From Aquila chrysaetos chrysaetos (Eukaryota; Chordata; Aves; Accipitriformes; Accipitridae): DNA of 64,000 nucleotides. The notes beneath the pieces were generated by a model. It was not told where the DNA came from. It did no database searches and saw only the letters and a list, made by a program, of their open reading frames with translations. Shown one piece after another: positions 45,758 to 57,044 of the stretch (position 1 is the first letter of the stretch; the number at the start of each line of letters is the position of its first letter). Location of the stretch: NCBI RefSeq assembly GCF_900496995.4, contig NW_024470402.1:1-64000 (forward strand), in the 5' to 3' direction. Position numbers and translations under genes: made by a program.

Positions 45758-46158
45758 AACTCCGAAGAGGGAAGGGAGTTCAATTCTAGAGGAGGCTGCC
45801 GGTGCAGGGAGAGCAACAGCAGCTGCTGAAAGTCTGCGCCCATTGCCCATGGTGGAGATCCTGCAGGACATCCATTTACTTGCACCGCAGAGAGAGCGGG
45901 GTCAGCAGATGCCCCAGGTTGGGTCTGGGGATCTTACGGCCCAGAAGAACAAAAGAAGACAAGAAAGAGATGGGAGGTAGTGGAAGGCAGGGGACTTTAG
46001 ACTTTGGCCATGTTTTCAGAGGGCCTCCGCTGCCCTCCTTTGGAAGGGCAGCACTGGATGTTCAGCCTCTCTGAAATGAATGGCCAGGAGCTCCGTCCTC
46101 ACTTCAGCATCAGCTGCTGGTTTTGGGGTGGTCCTTGTCCGGGCTGTCACCAGGGGCT

Positions 46159-46464
46159 TTAGCAGGGGGGGCACCTTCTGCCACAGTAGCGGCTGGTGAT
46201 GCAGGAGAGGTCACAGCACCCGGAGTTGATGGGCACTCCCTGAGAGCTGAGGATGCTGCCAACAGCAGCAGAGGTGGAGGAGCCCACAACGGTGTTCTGC
46301 GGGAAGGAGCTGAGGATGGGGCCGGGCAGGGTCACCACCACGGGCGAGGGCTCAATGACAACGGTGGAGTTCTGGCACTGCCTGACACAGGGCTCATTGC
46401 AGCTGTTGGCCAGTGGAGTCGGGCCACAGGGCTGGCAGGGCTGGCACTGGTTGTAGCAGGACAT
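46159..46464 (-). CDS. Feather beta-keratin, intact
   Basis: A feather beta-keratin of 101 residues, the normal size for the family. It starts [20 protein letters not shown], has the conserved core [20 protein letters not shown] that forms the beta-sheet filament framework, the SAAVGSILS segment, and a Cys-rich end ...[14 protein letters not shown]. All coding sequence lies in exon 2, after the acceptor at 46486-46488 (CTCTCCCAG). It is very similar to gene 1 (26986) but keeps the normal Cys-stop C-terminus and differs at a few residues such as IEPSP for IQPSP. The tail is richer in Cys than the Gly/Ser-rich tails of typical feather keratins, so it may belong to a distinct subgroup. The gene is on the minus strand between two V-gene blocks. 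Confidence 0.93.
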   Translation of the reverse strand: MSCYNQCQPCQPCGPTPLANSCNEPCVRQCQNSTVVIEPSPVVVTLPGPILSSFPQNTVVGSSTSAAVGSILSSQGVPINSGCCDLSCITSRYCGRRCPPC

Positions 46465-46843
46465 ATCTCAGGTCCAGAAGTTTACCTGGGAGAGAGGGCA
46501 GAGAAGAATCACAGCCCGGGTACATGCGAGAAGCCGTCTGCCATGAGTCCATCAGCAAAGTCAAAGGCACCTGCTGAGCTGGGAGGTAGAAGCTGGGCAG
46601 TGAGGCAAAAGGGTTTCTCAGCCTTGTCCAGACACGATACTGCAAAGTGTCACCAGGCCCAAAGAAGCTGCTGACTATCTCTTAAAAGAAGAGCCTCCTC
46701 AGCCAAGTCCCAGACACTCTCTGAGTGAGACCTTCACCTTCTTTCCCCCTCCCACGACAAGCAGCACCATGACCCAGCATAGGATTGAGGAGCATGCATC
46801 TGCATGAGCAGAAAATAACATGAGGAAAGGCCTTCAGACTCAC

Positions 46844-46909
46844 CTGGTTCCCAAGGAGAAGGACGTGGGAGAGGTGGATGAGAGAGCAAGGAGCTGGGCT
46901 GGCTTTTAT
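46844..46909 (-). promoter_or_regulatory. Keratin gene 2 promoter and exon 1
   Basis: TATA box ATAAAAG (46903-46909, minus sense), a non-coding exon of about 36 bases ending at 46844 with CAG|GTGAGT, and an intron of about 355 bases to 46486. It matches gene 1 in sequence and spacing. Confidence 0.82.
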
Positions 46910-48956
46910 GGTGGCCCTGACCTGCCCCAGGCCCAGAGGGAGCTTCTACGGAAGTGACAATTTTCTAAGGGTGCTCATGATGAACGGAAAAAATCCCAGC
47001 TAATGACATGGGCTGGGTGGTGTTTTCCCGGATGACACCTTTTCATTTCCTGGCTTATGTCGTACCCATTCGCTCATGGAGGCTTCTTCTGAGTGCTGGG
47101 ATTGAGAGGCCCCAGGATTTCCAGGAGAGGAATGCGACGTTGCTGGCAGAAGACTCAGTCAGGTGCCGGATGGGTGCAGTGCAGGCAAATGATTGTTGGC
47201 CTGGGGCACGCTGCCTGGGGTTGCCTGTGGCCACGTCTGACAGGAATGGCCCAGCTGCTCCCAGCCCTGCAATCCTTGGCTGGTCACCCAAGGGGCTTCC
47301 CTGTGTGAGGACGTGCCGTGTCTTTCTTTTTGCCTCCCTCCCTTCCTTCCCAACTTGCTCCAGTGTTCACCTTGTGGTCAGCTTCCCAGGCAGGTGGGCT
47401 GCACTGCTGGGTTTCAATCCTCTTCCTCCCAAACATGCCCTCTGGAGAAATTTGTTGACCTCTTTGGGCATCTTACTGGCAGGGGATTACAGGGATCACA
47501 AGGGCCCTTAAGGCCAAACTGTTTTCTGAGCATGCTGGGCCAGTGAACACATCTTCCACAAGGGTAGAAGATGACCACCGGGAAGGCACTTCTCGGTTAC
47601 TGCAGCCCCCCCACAGGGCAAGAGGCGGTTTTGAACACCAATGAGGTTGTTTCCTGCAGAGGCTGCCTGCTCGCTCCCAGGTCCTGAAGGAGCATTTGAG
47701 AGTCCATTTTGGTCCACACTCAGAAAAGGCAGCAGGGAGTTGAAGGAAGGCAGAAGTTCGCCCCATGGCCTTCCATGGAGCGTGTCAGGCACTCACCCTA
47801 ACCCTAACCTCTGGCCGAGGCTCCAGAGATCTGGAGCTAGACCGATATATTGATTTACATCAGACATCACTCACTACATGAAGGTCATGACACATTTGTT
47901 TGGCGGTGTAGAGCAAGTTTTTCGTCATTTGCACCAGCTATTTGAACCTGGTGGTTATGCTCATCTCCATCTTGAAGCGGTCAGCAGGCATGACTCCATA
48001 TTCTCCTGCTGTGACTTTAAACACTGTGAACATTGTGACATTTTTAGACTGGGTCAGAACTCTCCAAGCAAGTAAGAGAGAGCTGTGTTTTGATCAGACT
48101 TTCCACCTGGCTGTCATTATTGTAAAAGCCTTTGGGCGTGGGGGTACGCAAAACCTGCAGTCTATCCCCCCATTCCAAAATTAGAGACAAAAAAGCGGTG
48201 CTAAATAGTAGCAACAATTATCTCTGTTTTGCGGGGGAGGTGGACATGGCACTTAGAGCCACAAGGGACCTGAGAGGCAGAGAATTGTTATGCAGAACAA
48301 AAGAGCTACAAGCCAAACTGGGGTGTCTGTGCAGAGGAAAGCCATGCTGAATGACATCCCCTTGTTTGAGGGCATGTTAACATACGCACCATCCTCCTGT
48401 CAGAGGCGGAAGGAAAAGGATTGGGGGAGCTTTAAAACCAAGCGACAAGCTCAGATATTCCAAGACCTCCTTTTACATCTTTATTATGGTGTGAAGGGTG
48501 TCAGGAAGGTGTTTGAGTGAGAAACTCTTGTGAGCTTTATCATACATTGCATAACCATGGCCATAGCTATCAATGCTTGTTGATGGCACTGCCTTCTCCT
48601 AACTCTGCATTGGCCTGGGGACAACGAAAAGGTGCCCCAGTTGCTGGCTGTTGTGCAGGTCTGGAGAACGCTTACAGAGGCGCAAAGGCCACAGCTGTTA
48701 AAAGATGTTGAATTGTTTGGCTATGATTTTCTGTGAGAAGTTTAAGGCCGAGGCAGAAGAAGAGCACGAACGTAAAGTTGGAAGTGCGGGGTGTGCTATA
48801 AACAGATCTGTAATGTAAACCCGCACCAGTGTTTCACACCCGTGAAACAAAAATCCAGAAGAAGGGTGGGGCCTATATTATCTGTGACAGGGAGTGTGCG
48901 CAGGAAACTGGGGCTACATGACCCTGAACTCCATTTTTCCTGTGGAGATACCACTG
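46910..48956. other. Upstream of keratin gene 2, no gene recognised
   Basis: The first about 300 bases pair with 27786-28600 upstream of keratin gene 1, without the LTR found there. The rest has no recognised feature. A frame at 47878-48075 encodes a short Cys/His-containing peptide that I could not match to anything. Confidence 0.4.
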
Positions 48957-49700
48957 GATGGATGTATCTATGTGCAGTTTGCTTGAGTATTCCCTGGCCT
49001 GATCCTCTTCCACCAAGGGTACATCTTTCTCTTGTTCCAGACTTTCCCACTGCTCTCGGGGACCTGGATTCTGAAGGCTTTGCTCTTGCTAGTAAGATTG
49101 AGGCAAAGGCGGCATTCAGCACCTCAGCTTTTTCCATGTCACCTGTGTCCTTAAGAAGCCTAGTTGCCATTGACATCCGTGGCCAGATTCAGTTCCAGTT
49201 GGGCTTTGACTTTCCTAATCTCATCCTTGCACGTTTAGGCAAGTGACCGTTAATCCCTCCTAGGTTACCTGTCCTTGCTTCCACCTCCTGTATGCTTCCT
49301 TCTTGTGTTTTGGTTTTGCCAGGAGCTTCTTGTCCATCCACGCTGGCCTCCAGACATGTTGCCTGACGCTTCCTCCTCATTGGGATGGTCTGCTCTTGAG
49401 CTTGGAGGAGGTGATCCTTGAATATTAACCAGCTTTCCGGGCACCCTCTGGCTTCCAGGGCCTTATATGAGGGGACGTTTTCCAAGCAGCTCTTTAAAGA
49501 GCCAGAAGTCTGCTCCCCTGAAGTCCACAGGCTGTGAGTTTGCTCTTAACGCTCCTCCCCCTCCCCTCAGGATCCTGAACTCCAGCCTTTCGTGGTCAAT
49601 GCAGCCCCGGCTGCCCTTGAGCTTCACATCCCTAACAGGCCCTTCCTTCTTGCGTGCATAGGAGGATGCAGCAAACCTCGTTGGTCCTCGCTGCATCCTC
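48957..49700 (-). mobile_element. CR1 LINE piece, reverse orientation
   Basis: In the minus sense it reads CR1 ORF2 from the end of the endonuclease (HERLEFRILRGG, VDFRGADFWLFKELLGK) through the linker to the start of reverse transcriptase (AEVLNAAFASILLARAK), ending at GCACATAGATACATCCA near 48957. A sense-orientation CR1 follows directly on its right. Confidence 0.82.
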
Positions 49701-49710
49701 TATCACTTGG

Positions 49711-51165
49711 CGTGACGAAGGTGTCTGGGGAGGTCCCTGCTGACTGGAAGCTGGCCAATATTATTGCGATTTACAAGAAGGGCATGGGGAGGGGAAGGCC
49801 CAGGAAACTGCAGACTGTTAGTCTCACCTCAGTCCCTGGAAAAGTGTGGAGAAGATCGTGCTGAGTGCTATTGAAAGGCTTTTTAAAGAGGCAATGCGCT
49901 CCTCAGGAACAGTCGACATGGGTCCATAAAGGGAAAGTCCTGTTTATTTAACTACTTTGATATCCTGCTATGAGAAGGTCACCTGCCTCGTGGATGAAGG
50001 GAAGGTGGTGGATGGAGTTTTTCCGGCTTTCAGTAAGGCTTTTGATAGCGTCCCTGCCAGCATCCTCTGGACAGTTGTCCAACTGTGGGATGAAGCAGGT
50101 ATACACGTGTGCTAGAGTGAAGACCGGGCTGAAAAGGCAGGCTCCAAGGGGTTGTAGTGAACGAGGCTACATCTGGCTGGCGACCGGTCACCAGAGGTGT
50201 TCCTCAGGGCTCACTTCTAGGGCCAGTTCTGTTCAGTATTTTTACCAGCGGTCTGGATGCAGGAGTTGAATGCACCATTAGCATTTGCCGACAATACCAA
50301 AGTGGGAGGTGCCGTTGACTCTCTTGAGGGAGAAGAAGCCTTGCAGAGGGATCTAGATAGATTGGAGCATTGGACAATCATTAATTGGTGTGCAATTTAA
50401 CAAGTCCAAACGCCGGATTCTGCAGCTAGGGTGGAGTAATGCCAGGCACAAGTATAAACTGGGAGAGGAGTGGCTGAAGAGCAGCCCTGCAGAAAGGCAT
50501 TTGGGGGTGCTGGTTGGCAGCAGGCTCAATATGAGTCAGCAGTGTGCCCTGGCAGCCAAGGGGACAAAGCGCATCCCGCGTGCATCGAACAGAGTACAAG
50601 CAGCCAGGCACGAGAGGTGATCATCCCACTGTATTTAGCGTTGGTGTGGCCTCATCGGGAGTCCTGTGTGTAGTTCTGGGGCCCCAGAATTGAAAAAGGA
50701 TGTGAAGGTACTTGAATGTGTCCAGAGGAGGGCAACAAAGCTGGCAAAAGGGCTGGAAGGTATGTCCTAGGAGGAGTGGCTAAGGACTTTGGGTTTTGTC
50801 TAGTTTGGAGGAGATGAGGGTGAGGGGCAACCTCATTGCTCTCTACAGCTTCCTGAGGAGGGGAAGTGGAGAGGGAGGTGCTGATCTCTTCTCCCTGGCA
50901 TCCAGTGATAGGACACGTGGGAACGGTTCCAAGCTGCTCCAGGGGAGGTTCTAACTTGACATTAGGAAGCATTTCTTTACTGAGAGAATGGTCAAACAGT
51001 GGGAACAGGCTTCCTAGAGAGGTGGTCAATGCCCCAAGCCTGTCAGTGTTTAAGAGGCATTTGGACATGCCCTTAGTAACGGTGCTTTAACTTTTGTTCA
51101 GCCTTGAAGTGGTCAGGCAGTTGGACAAGATGACTGTTGTAGGTCCCTTCTAACTGTAATATTCT
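49711..51165 (+). mobile_element. CR1 LINE piece, forward orientation
   Basis: It starts at GAGGTCCCTGCTGACTGGAA (EVPADWKLANIIAIYKKG), just after the part where the reverse-oriented piece ends in the protein order. It continues through the catalytic region (near 50195), MSQQCALAAK (near 50530) and the 3' end at TTGTAGGTCCCTTCTAACTG. It is broken in several frames. It may be the other half of one inverted insertion or a separate copy of another CR1 subfamily. Confidence 0.85.
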
Positions 51166-51236
51166 AGTCTGTTCTATTCTATTCTGTTCTATTCTATTCT
51201 ATTCCGTTCTATTCTATTCCTTTCTATTCTATCCTT
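51155..51236. repeat. (ATTCT)n expansion at a CR1 3' end
   Basis: About fifteen units of TTCTATTCTA-type pentamers directly after the CR1 end. CR1 copies end in a few ATTCTATG-like units, and here that tail has grown into a microsatellite with TTCTGTTCTA and ATTCCG variants. Confidence 0.9.
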
Positions 51237-51804
51237 CACCTTGCCTCAGAGGTGGCACTTACCTTAACACTAGGTGGAGACAGTGCCTGCTTCTGCCCTG
51301 CAGCTGGGGGTCTGGGGCTCATCAGCTGCCAGAGAAAATCCTGTCTATCTCCCTGTCACCTGCTCTGATGCTGCGCAGCCAGCTTACTTGCACATGCTTG
51401 CTGACTGACGAACGCTGACCACTTGCTGTCTGTTACGCCTGAGCATATTCTGTGTTGTTACAAGTTCTGGCAACTGCAGTATCAGGGAGCGCTCCGGAAA
51501 TCTCCTTTTATCAAGCTTGTGGAGAACTTAGGTTTTGCTCTTGTACTCATTGACGGGGCCTTTTGGTAAAGCAGGGAGGGACTGTGTGGGAAAACAATGT
51601 ATCTGGGTGCCTGCAAATGAACTGGAGCAGCTATGGCTGCTGCCATGACCCAGGGAAGGACGTGAGGGCTGATAGCGCCTACTCTTTGGCTGCTGAAATG
51701 AGGAACATCCTCCAGAAACCAGGTTTTTATGGCCTATGAGAAAGCTAAGGGTTCTATGGCCACTCTTCAAAAGTACTAGTCCCACGAGAAGCAGAGCGAT
51801 CAGA
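51237..51804. other. Spacer, nothing recognised
   Basis: About 570 bases to the start of the duplicated segment. No domain or repeat was recognised. Confidence 0.4.
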
Positions 51805-53240
51805 AAAGGGGGAAAATAACTCCAGCTTCTGCAGAAGAAATCAAGACAGAGGTGGAAGAAAGCCCTGGAGACTCCTGAGGATGGCCAGCCCTGCTGTTCA
51901 GGAAGTGCCTGATAATATGCATCCATGGTATTGGAAGAATGCACAACTGCCCCTAGGTAAAGTACAACAGCAGAAGCCTATATCTTCTTGGGAAAACCAG
52001 GGAGGTTTTGTATACAAAGGAGATGGCATGAAGAGGTCCAGGCCTGCTTGATTTAGTCCAATGTGTCCTTCCGACTTGTGGCTCATCTGAGAAGACCTGA
52101 AGGCTGGAATGTTTTGCAAAAGCCATGGCTGGTAAAAACAGGGACAGGTCACGGATCCTGCTGATTGCAGAATCAGGTCCCACTGTCACTGCTATATCTT
52201 CACAGAGCTGGGGATATCTCCTCTCACGTGGCGCCTTTCCGGACCAGAGTTGGGTTGTGGCACTTGTGAGGCTGCAGAGTTCCTGGGCCTGCAGAAAGCT
52301 GCTCCTTGCTGGGGGAACACAAGGCACCAAAGAGCATCCGTGTGTGGTTGGTCACCAGTCACTGTCTTGGGCCTGCCTTCACCCAATGGGGTGGTTGGGT
52401 CACAGGGACAGGGGACTCCAGCGTGTGGCCTGCTGTAGCTGATACCAATACTAACTTGTGAACACCTCAGCCCTACACATGTAGGCAAGAGGTGGGCCAT
52501 GCCAGAAGCTGTGCTGAAGGGTGATAGGGCTGCACGGGGAAGCTGTCCCTGCTGCCCATGCCCAGGCATGCTGGCCATGGCCCCTAGATTGGTTGATGGA
52601 GAGAAGGAGCAGGCAGAGCAGGGACTGTGGGCCGTCCCCAAGGCTATTTACCCCTTCCCAATTCCTGCCATCCTTTGGCAACATTGTCTTCTGAGCCTCC
52701 TTGCCCAGCACAGCTCCAGCCAAAGCAAGAAGAGCACTCTTTCCCAAGAGCTTGGGAGACTGCTGACCTCCTCGCGGACTCCCACATGCCCACAGTTCCA
52801 TTGGCTGTGGAGTAACTAGGGTTGTCTCCCTCAGCTTCAAGAGGCATTGCCTGGGAGAGGACTCGCTGCAAGTGTGTCCCACCTCCAATGCCTCTAGAGT
52901 GACAAAGGGTCCCCCTGTGCCCCCCACCTACTTTCCCCTCCAAAGCAAATGGCTTTGACCATCAGCAGTCAGTAAATGCGCTGGAAAGAGCACCTAACCC
53001 AAGGGCACAGGTAGCTTGCAGGCCATTTTTTAATGACTTCTAAAGAGGGAAATAGTCACTCCCAGGGGAAGGCCCCCAGTCAGGAAGGAGCAGAGCAGCA
53101 AGAATCTGTCCCCTTTTCCTGTGGCAGAGTTGCCAACGGCCATCTGTTGACCTGCCGGCAAAAGTGAAGACCCTAGCAGGTCACTCCCAGGCTGTTTCTT
53201 CTGGGGTCCTCACAGCAGTCCTTTGAGGGGACACAAGACA
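51805..53240. repeat. Second copy of the keratin 3' side segment
   Basis: Aligns with 22625-22955, then 24966-25618, then 26398-26800, in the same order and orientation. The two pieces missing here are the about 2-kb stretch holding a CR1 tip and an LTR, and the CR1 at 25755. It ends next to the assembly gap. Confidence 0.85.
52830..53240 (-). pseudogene. 3' UTR of a third feather keratin, body in gap
   Basis: Matches the 3' UTR and 3' flank of keratin gene 1 (26396-26800), including the ATTAAA signal (53029-53034, minus sense) and the TGTGGCAGAGTTGCCAACGG-like segment. The coding exon would lie to the right, but the similarity stops near 53240 and the gap begins at 53292. It is listed as partial. 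Whether the hidden gene is intact is unknown. Confidence 0.7.
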
Positions 53241-53291
53241 ACAAAGGAAAAAATACTCTCCCATGGTTATTGTCAAGCGATGCACCCACAC

Positions 53292-53791
53292 NNNNNNNNN
53301 NNNNNNNNNNNNNNNNNNNNNNNNNNNNNNNNNNNNNNNNNNNNNNNNNNNNNNNNNNNNNNNNNNNNNNNNNNNNNNNNNNNNNNNNNNNNNNNNNNNN
53401 NNNNNNNNNNNNNNNNNNNNNNNNNNNNNNNNNNNNNNNNNNNNNNNNNNNNNNNNNNNNNNNNNNNNNNNNNNNNNNNNNNNNNNNNNNNNNNNNNNNN
53501 NNNNNNNNNNNNNNNNNNNNNNNNNNNNNNNNNNNNNNNNNNNNNNNNNNNNNNNNNNNNNNNNNNNNNNNNNNNNNNNNNNNNNNNNNNNNNNNNNNNN
53601 NNNNNNNNNNNNNNNNNNNNNNNNNNNNNNNNNNNNNNNNNNNNNNNNNNNNNNNNNNNNNNNNNNNNNNNNNNNNNNNNNNNNNNNNNNNNNNNNNNNN
53701 NNNNNNNNNNNNNNNNNNNNNNNNNNNNNNNNNNNNNNNNNNNNNNNNNNNNNNNNNNNNNNNNNNNNNNNNNNNNNNNNNNNNNNNNNNN
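53292..53791. other. Assembly gap, exactly 500 N
   Basis: The round size indicates a placeholder. Judging by the homologous interval in the first copy (about 26800 to about 33836), roughly 7 kb could be missing, including a keratin coding exon and the leader exon and GC-rich promoter of the V gene that follows. Confidence 0.9.
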
Positions 53792-53811
53792 TTTCCTTCC
53801 TTTCTCGGCAG

Positions 53812-54091
53812 TGGCTGTGGTCAGAGCCCAGGTGCAGCAGGAGCCGTCGGCAGAGACCACCGAGGACCCGTCAGCATCAACTGCTCACACCCCAACATAC
53901 AGACCCGTACATCCTGGTACCGTCAGCTCCCGGACCGAGGCCCCGCATTCATCACATTTGGTCACAAAGGATCCAAAGAGCTGCCGGACCTGCCAGGGCG
54001 GCTGTCGGTGGCGGCAGACCGCCGGTCCAGCGCCCTGTGGCTCGCCCGGCCCCCGCGGGGACGCGGCGGTGTATTACTGCGCCCTGAGAGA
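53812..54091 (+). pseudogene. TCR V gene B1 (ends CALRD), leader in gap
   Basis: V exon after the acceptor TTTCTCGGCAG, same subgroup as V gene A1. Readable parts are AVVRAQVQQEPSAETTED, VSINCSHPNIQTRTSWYRQL, AFITFGHKGSKELPDLPGRL and SVAADRRSSALWLARP, ending YYCALRD. These parts lie in different frames: relative to A1 about four bases are missing before the first Cys and two in framework 3 (CCCCCGCGGGG against CCCCGGCGCGGGG). The region borders a gap and homopolymers, so some of this may be consensus error. As it stands the exon cannot be translated through. CDR1 and CDR2 differ strongly from A1, while framework 3 and the RSS are the same. The leader exon, expected about 870 bases upstream, is not in the assembly. 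Confidence 0.75.
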
Positions 54092-54130
54092 CACGGGGAG
54101 AGGAGCCGGGGCTGCGGCCGGGCACGAACC
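54092..54130 (+). other. 23-spacer RSS of V gene B1
   Basis: CACGGGG, 23 bases, GCACGAACC: identical to the RSS of V gene A1. Confidence 0.8.
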
Positions 54131-54184
54131 GCCGCGGGCGGGGCCGGGCCTGTGGGGCGGGGGCGGGGGACAGCCCCGGGCGGG

Positions 54185-54201
54185 CCCGCCAGGGGGCGCT
54201 G
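54185..54201 (+). promoter_or_regulatory. CTCF-like site beyond the V gene B1 RSS
   Basis: CCCGCCAGGGGGCGCTG, identical to 34246-34262 and at nearly the same distance (54 bases) from the nonamer. Confidence 0.6.
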
Positions 54202-54223
54202 CCGCTCCGCCCGCCCGCCCCCT

Positions 54224-54257
54224 CCCCCCCCCCCCCCCCCCCCCCCCCCCGCCCCCC
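54224..54257. repeat. 27-base C run and more
   Basis: C run at 54224-54250, one G, then seven Cs. Block A has several interruptions here and its longest run is 14. It is probably a mix of real GC-rich sequence and homopolymer error. Confidence 0.85.
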
Positions 54258-56629
54258 CATCTCCCCGCTTCCCCCGCCCGCCCGGCACCGCACCGGCACC
54301 GGCACCGGCACCCACCCCCTGCCCCGGCCACGCAGACAGAAATCCCCCGCGAGAGCGGGGAGGAATCGCGACCGCAGCGGCGGCGGGGGCCGGCGGTGCC
54401 CGGGAAGGAGCGCTTGCAGCCGCCGTCCCCGCTGGCTCCCGGCGAGGAGCAGCGCCTTTCTGCTCTGCCCAGGGAGGCAGCAGAGATCCTCCTGCCCACG
54501 GGCAGCCCTCGGTCCTGCCGCAGGGACCGGCCACTGCTGACACGGGACATGCAGGGCCTCTTCTCGGGCGTCTGACTTGCCCCACTGGGATAGCCAAGGG
54601 AGCCCTGAGCAGGTGCTCCCCTCTGCTCTGTAAGCACAGGGACTCCCCTGCGAAGTTGCTAATGCGAAACTTGACTTAGAAAACAACACCCGGAAGGGGT
54701 TCCACATTTTGTTTCTTTCTCCTCTGCCCAACAGAAAACTGCTGGAGGCTGCATTTCTGGGGTGTGCATTTCTGGGATCTAGTTTGTCCCTCTGTGCACA
54801 TGCCTCTTGTCATGCTAAGTCTGTTTTGGAAAGCAAAGAGCTGCTCCTGGAGAGGAGAAGCTGTGGGGGAAACTGAGAAAAGCAGCCATGATGGCAGGCC
54901 AACATATTCCCATTACTGGAGTGATGTCACCTGAGTCGGCCATGACAGTTGGCAGCGAGGCCTTCTGACGTGACAAAGAAAGTTCAAGCTCAGTGGAAGA
55001 GAGGGAGTGGGGAATATGTCCAAAGCAGAGATGTGCCAGGGGGAAAGAGGAGGAGGCAAAGAGTTGGAGGCACCTGGAGGAAAATGTCTCTGTGAGGTAC
55101 TGGAAGGTGGATGAGAAGCCCCATTCCCACCTGGACAGGGTAAGAATGCTAAGATTTGGATCCCACCTGGAGGTGGAATTCAGGTCTGCCCTCAAGGCTG
55201 ACTGTACACAAAGACCCTGAGAGAGGTTTCAGGGTCTTGTAGGAAACACAGGACATCTGGCAGAGCAAACAATAAATATGCTGGAATACTGGGGCACAAA
55301 CTAACTCCTTCCAGAATGACATTTCAAGTGAGCTGAGTGCTTTTTTACACGCACCTTACATCTGAAACTGGTTGTTCCTTTGGCCATCTTTCCATTTTCT
55401 TTCATGTTTGTAACATCTCAGGTGTCCTTGAACATGAATGCCATGGTTTAGTGTTGCTGCAGGTGTTGCAGGGAGACACTTCAAAGACTGAGCTCAGCAG
55501 GGGCTTTCCCCCCAGAGCCTTCACTCAAAAGACCCAGTCTTGTCTGGGGACAGGAGCCTTTCAGCACCTTGAGGAACTCGCACACCTGAGGAACTTCGCC
55601 AGAGGTCACTGTAAAGGTGTGTGGAAGGTGAGAGCTGCTGGCTCGCTAAGGCTGTCAGCTCAAGCCCCTTTTTCCTTTCAAAGGGAAGAACAAGTAAAAG
55701 GGAAAGTGATAAACAAAGCACACAATGACACCGATCTCTCAGTAAGTGATAAGGGAGACAAGGAGGGAGACCAGAGCTCTTCAGCCGCTAATTGATGGGT
55801 CATGAGGAAACTGCAGGTGTGGCTCTGCAGTGGGTCATCCTGAGTTTATAACGATTACGGATGTTTGAAGGGGTCCTGCAGGACTAGGCAACACTTATTA
55901 AGGAATGCTTAGGAGAGGGGTCAGGTGTGGGGGGAAAGAGAGTCCTGGAGAGGTGTAAGAAGAGGCAAAAGGGAGGAGGAAGGATAAAAGCAGGTACCTG
56001 CACCTAAGCAGGGGCTGGTCAGTGCACTTGTTGGGATGATCTCTGTGCCTGATCAGTAAAGTCGGAAACTGGAGGGACCGCATTGCAGGTGTATGTCTGA
56101 GAGGTGAAAGGCCCGGTGACTGGAGGGACCTCAGTGTGTTTCTCCTTTTAATTTGTGAATTGTACTTGATGTGCATGGGTGTGTATTGGCATTTGGTAGG
56201 GTATTTCAAGCTGGCCTGGGCAGTGAGTTGGAGGAAAATCTGTATCTAAAGTGTGAGCCAGAGGTGGGTAAGGGAGCCCAAGGCCAGCACATGGATGATA
56301 GGCTGATATTACCAAGACATGGCCTTGTTTGAGGGATCCCGGAATGTGGGGGTGATTGTGAGAGGAGTGGGTGCTTGCATGCATCTGTTTGCTAGTGAAC
56401 ATCAGGCTGGCCTATCTAGAGAGAAGAAGGAGACCCAGGTGGTGGGTGAGAGGGCCCAGGCTCCAGGCAGGGCTATTAGAAGGGCTGAAGGCCCATGCTG
56501 ATATTTGAGGGATGCAGGACTGTGGGCATGCTTGTGACTGCAGAGGGCGAGGCGGGGTGTGTTTTCAGTAGGGGACTGTGTGTCACAGGCATACTGGGGA
56601 CAGTCAAGTGAGGGTCCACTTAGATGATG

Positions 56630-57042
56630 AATACACTGGAGCATCTCCTATATGCAGAAAGGCCGAGCGAGCTGGGAGTGTTCAGCAGAGAGAAGTCTCA
56701 GGGGAGATGTCATCAATGTGCACAAATACCTGAAGGGAGGCTGTGAAGATGGAGCCAGGCTCTTCTCCAGGGGTGTCCAGTGACGGGACAAGAGGCATTT
56801 GGCACAAGCTGAAAGGAGGGCTCTGTGTGAACACCAGGAAACCCTTTTTCACTGGCAGGGTGAGGGAGCACTGACACAGGATGCGCAGAGAGGTTATAGG
56901 AGTCTCCAGCCTTGGAGGTTCTCAAATCCGCCTGGACATAGTCCTTCGCAACCAGCTCTAGGTCACCCTTCCTGAAGGTGGGGTTTGGACCCAATGACGT
57001 CCAGTGGCCTCTTCCAAATTTAACAGTTCTGTGTTTCTCTAA
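56630..57042 (+). mobile_element. CR1 LINE 3' fragment (block B)
   Basis: Counterpart of 36720-37135. Confidence 0.85.
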
Positions 57043-57044
57043 CA

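Noticed and set aside
47799-47814. CCCTAACCCTAACC, telomere-like repeat
   Set aside because: Only about two and a half units, too short to call an interstitial telomere.
47878-48075. 65-codon frame with a CCDFKHCEHCDIF stretch, zinc-finger-like spacing
   Set aside because: No family recognised, no splice partner or second copy. The Cys/His spacing fits no known finger well.
53223-54679. Very long open frames spanning the N gap
   Set aside because: They exist only because N translates as unknown, and the real signal is the V exon at 53812.
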